This document shows positions 62,523-64,000 of a stretch of 64,000 nucleotides of DNA, in pieces; positions within the stretch are counted from its first letter, which is position 1, and each line of letters starts with the position of its first letter. A program made the position numbers and the translations under genes. The notes beneath the pieces are model-generated. The model ran no database searches, had not been told where the DNA came from, and was given only the letters and a program-made list of their open reading frames with translations. The DNA is from Bacillus sp. OxB-1 (lineage in GTDB: Bacteria; Bacillota; Bacilli; Bacillales_A; Planococcaceae): assembly GCF_000829195.1 (NCBI RefSeq), contig NZ_AP013294.1:2925001-2989000 (forward strand), in the 5' to 3' direction.

Positions 62523-62737
62523 AATTCATCATCATCCCCTAACCAATCCGGCCGATCGGTATATATGGATGTATCGATATCTGGGACATTCAAAATGACA
62601 GCGCCAGAAAAAATGACAATATCTTTATGCTCGGGGTTTGCTTCCAAAAGCAAAGGGAGCAAATACTCGCTCCCCCATAACCTATACGCAATCAAATCCC
62701 ACGTATCACCCTGTATTGTTGTATATTTATCCATCAT
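62519..62737 (-). CDS. Tail protein X (LysM-like)
   Basis: 72 residues; MDKYTTIQGDTWDLIAYRLW followed by LLLEANPEHKDIVIFSGAV is the gpX LysM-type fold. Second ATG at 62734 fits AGGGTGAG better than 62737. Small hub/baseplate protein coupled to the tape-measure gene end. Confidence 0.88.
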   Translation of the reverse strand: MMDKYTTIQGDTWDLIAYRLWGSEYLLPLLLEANPEHKDIVIFSGAVILNVPDIDTSIYTDRPDWLGDDDEL

Positions 62738-64000
62738 AACTCACCCTTGAAGCGCCGCCGCCCGGCAATTGAACATTGTTGATTCTGGATTCCAAGCCAT
62801 TTAATGCAGCAATCACCCGCTGGCCGGCTGATTGGATACCTTGCAAAGAAGAAATCCACCCGCTTGCTTGTCCGATTTGCGAAGCCAGGACAGACATATT
62901 GTCGGAGGCCAGAGTTGCGTTTGATTGCAAGTTAAACAGGGAGCCGTACAACATGCCGCTCACCTGGCTTGTGTAAGCCGTGATGTTCGACATGTTATCG
63001 GATGCAAGATCGACATTTGTTTGAAGTGGTTGGAACGATTGAAATATTTCGCTTGCTTGGCCAGTATGCTTATCCAAGGCCAGCATGTTGTTTGCAATTG
63101 AATCTGTACTGGTCGATAATGCCGTCAAGCTTGTATTGATGTTGGTAACGGTAGACGTCAATGCGCTTGTGGAAGCATTTAATTGTATTGGTTCTGTTGG
63201 TTGTGGCAAAGACGGAGCTGACGCTGGTGCTGCTACCGCAGTAGGCGTGCCGCCACCGCGGGCTGCGTCCACAGCCTTACCGCCGGCCCATTTCCCGCCT
63301 AAGTATCCAACGGCTCCACCAAGGAAGCTTCCAATTGCCGTACCGATCCCTGGAGCGATAGCTGTTCCGATTGCAGCCCCTGCTTTGGCGCCGCCTAGAC
63401 CACCACCCAAACCGCCAGCTGCCTCTCCGCCAGCTTTGGCTTTATCTTTAGATTTAAAAATATTGAACCCTTCTGCCAGCAGGCCCAAGGGCAATACTGC
63501 CTTGCTACCTACTTTTCCAACAGCTGATAATGCTTTTCCGCCCTTTTTTCCGACATTCGATAAAGCCTTTCCACCCTTCGCAAAAATATCTTTGCCCGTG
63601 CTAAAAACTTTGGACATGAGATTCGTTGATTTAGGACCGCTAGGTTTTGAAGTAGCCTTAGCTTTAGGACCGCTTGTTTTTTCAACCGGTTGTGTAACGG
63701 CTTTTGGCGCACCTTTAGGATTTCCCTTTGCTTTTTTTGTGCTATCAGGAGAGAGTGTAGAAGCTGTATTCTGAGCAGAAGATGCAATGGCCGTCTTTTT
63801 CACGCCCCGCTTTTCCATCGCCCACTTGCCCGCGCCCATAGCGCCTTTTACTACTTTTCCGCCGCCGAGCATCCATGCGGCCGCACCCAAACCGAGCGCT
63901 CCGGTAACATTCCCTTCCAATGCAGCGTTAAGAGATCCGCCGATGGCTCCGGTGAACGCAGCGATCCACGTCTTTGCTGCTATTTCACCAAGTTGGGCGA
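62727..64000 (-). CDS. Phage tail tape-measure protein, C-terminal part
   Basis: The frame is open to the window edge (upstream residues read AQLGEIAAKTWIAAFTGAIG), so at least 424 residues are present and the N-terminus is missing. Ala/Gly/Lys-rich low-complexity, glycine-zipper hydrophobic segment (GAAIGTAIAPGIGTAIGSFL, GAVGYLGG) and a C-terminal coiled region with repeated (D)NMS/TS units. Sets tail length and probably forms a membrane channel during DNA entry. Position before gpX-gpD-gpV supports the call. Confidence 0.8.
   Translation of the reverse strand, partial: AQLGEIAAKTWIAAFTGAIGGSLNAALEGNVTGALGLGAAAWMLGGGKVVKGAMGAGKWAMEKRGVKKTAIASSAQNTASTLSPDSTKKAKGNPKGAPKAVTQPVEKTSGPKAKATSKPSGPKSTNLMSKVFSTGKDIFAKGGKALSNVGKKGGKALSAVGKVGSKAVLPLGLLAEGFNIFKSKDKAKAGGEAAGGLGGGLGGAKAGAAIGTAIAPGIGTAIGSFLGGAVGYLGGKWAGGKAVDAARGGGTPTAVAAPASAPSLPQPTEPIQLNASTSALTSTVTNINTSLTALSTSTDSIANNMLALDKHTGQASEIFQSFQPLQTNVDLASDNMSNITAYTSQVSGMLYGSLFNLQSNATLASDNMSVLASQIGQASGWISSLQGIQSAGQRVIAALNGLESRINNVQLPGGGASRVSYDG

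Noticed and set aside
63085..63774. 229-codon plus-strand open frame rich in Ala and Pro
   Set aside because: It mirrors the Ala/Gly/Lys low-complexity part of the tape-measure protein; the phage operon is entirely minus-strand.

Overview
The window comes from a low-to-moderate GC, spore-forming Firmicute of the Planococcaceae and most probably the genus Sporosarcina. The yqg/yqf/yqe gene order (pbpA-sodA, ispG, zur, nfo-cshB, ispH-yqfO-trmK-cccA, sigA-dnaG, ccpN-ppsR, glyS-recO-era-cdd-dgkA-ybeY-pgpH-phoH-yqfD-yqfC, floA-nfeD, rpsU, mtaB) is that of the Bacillus subtilis sigA region. yqfC/yqfD imply sporulation. The glycyl-tRNA synthetase is the single-chain type. The amino-acid dehydrogenase reads like the phenylalanine dehydrogenase I remember from Sporosarcina ureae. 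These family assignments come from memory of the sequences, not from a search.

Layout. 1-7.7 kb: end of a 5-formyl-THF cyclo-ligase gene, rpmG, two small envelope genes, pbpA, sodA, a DUF456 membrane protein, a Na/Pi cotransporter with PhoU domain, a DUF1189 protein and a small exported protein. 7.7-14.7 kb: ispG with a HAD phosphatase, the znuC-znuB-zur zinc operon with a clear Zur box, yqfT, nfo, cshB and yqfQ. 14.8-23 kb: an orphan lipoprotein binding protein, then phenylalanine dehydrogenase followed by branched-chain 2-oxoacid dehydrogenase E1alpha, E1beta and E2, then an NSS-family transporter divergent from an Lrp-type regulator. 23-33 kb: ispH, yqfO, trmK, cccA, an acyl-CoA dehydrogenase, a membrane protein of unknown function, sigA, dnaG, ppsR and ccpN. 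33.3-46.7 kb: T-box plus glyS, recO, era, cdd, dgkA, ybeY, pgpH, phoH, yqfD, yqfC, floA/nfeD behind a SigW-like promoter, rpsU and deoC. 46.7-48.3 kb: an IS91-family rolling-circle element with a small zinc-ribbon companion ORF, inserted between deoC and mtaB.

From about 49.8 kb to the window end lies part of a prophage with a contractile (P2/PBSX-like) tail, all on the minus strand. In transcription order it carries the tape measure (cut by the window edge), gpX, gpD, gpV, a gpU-SH3 fusion, gp25/W, gpJ, gpI, tail-fibre genes, a propeller-like repeat protein, an XkdW-like protein and a tiny XkdX-position protein, closed by a terminator. A separate cassette follows with its own promoter and terminator. 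It encodes a zinc-ribbon peptide, a zinc-ribbon/HEPN-type protein with an RxxxxH motif, and a short helical protein; this is the best candidate for an undescribed (defence-like) system here. Then come a tyrosine recombinase placed unusually inside the late region and flanked by two nearly identical terminators, a 58-residue protein whose Shine-Dalgarno can be masked by an upstream inverted repeat, and a lysis module (XhlA-like, A118-type holin, two-domain endolysin). The prophage sits just upstream of mtaB, where the conserved rsmE/prmA/dnaJ side of the operon would be expected.

No rRNA, tRNA or CRISPR array was seen.
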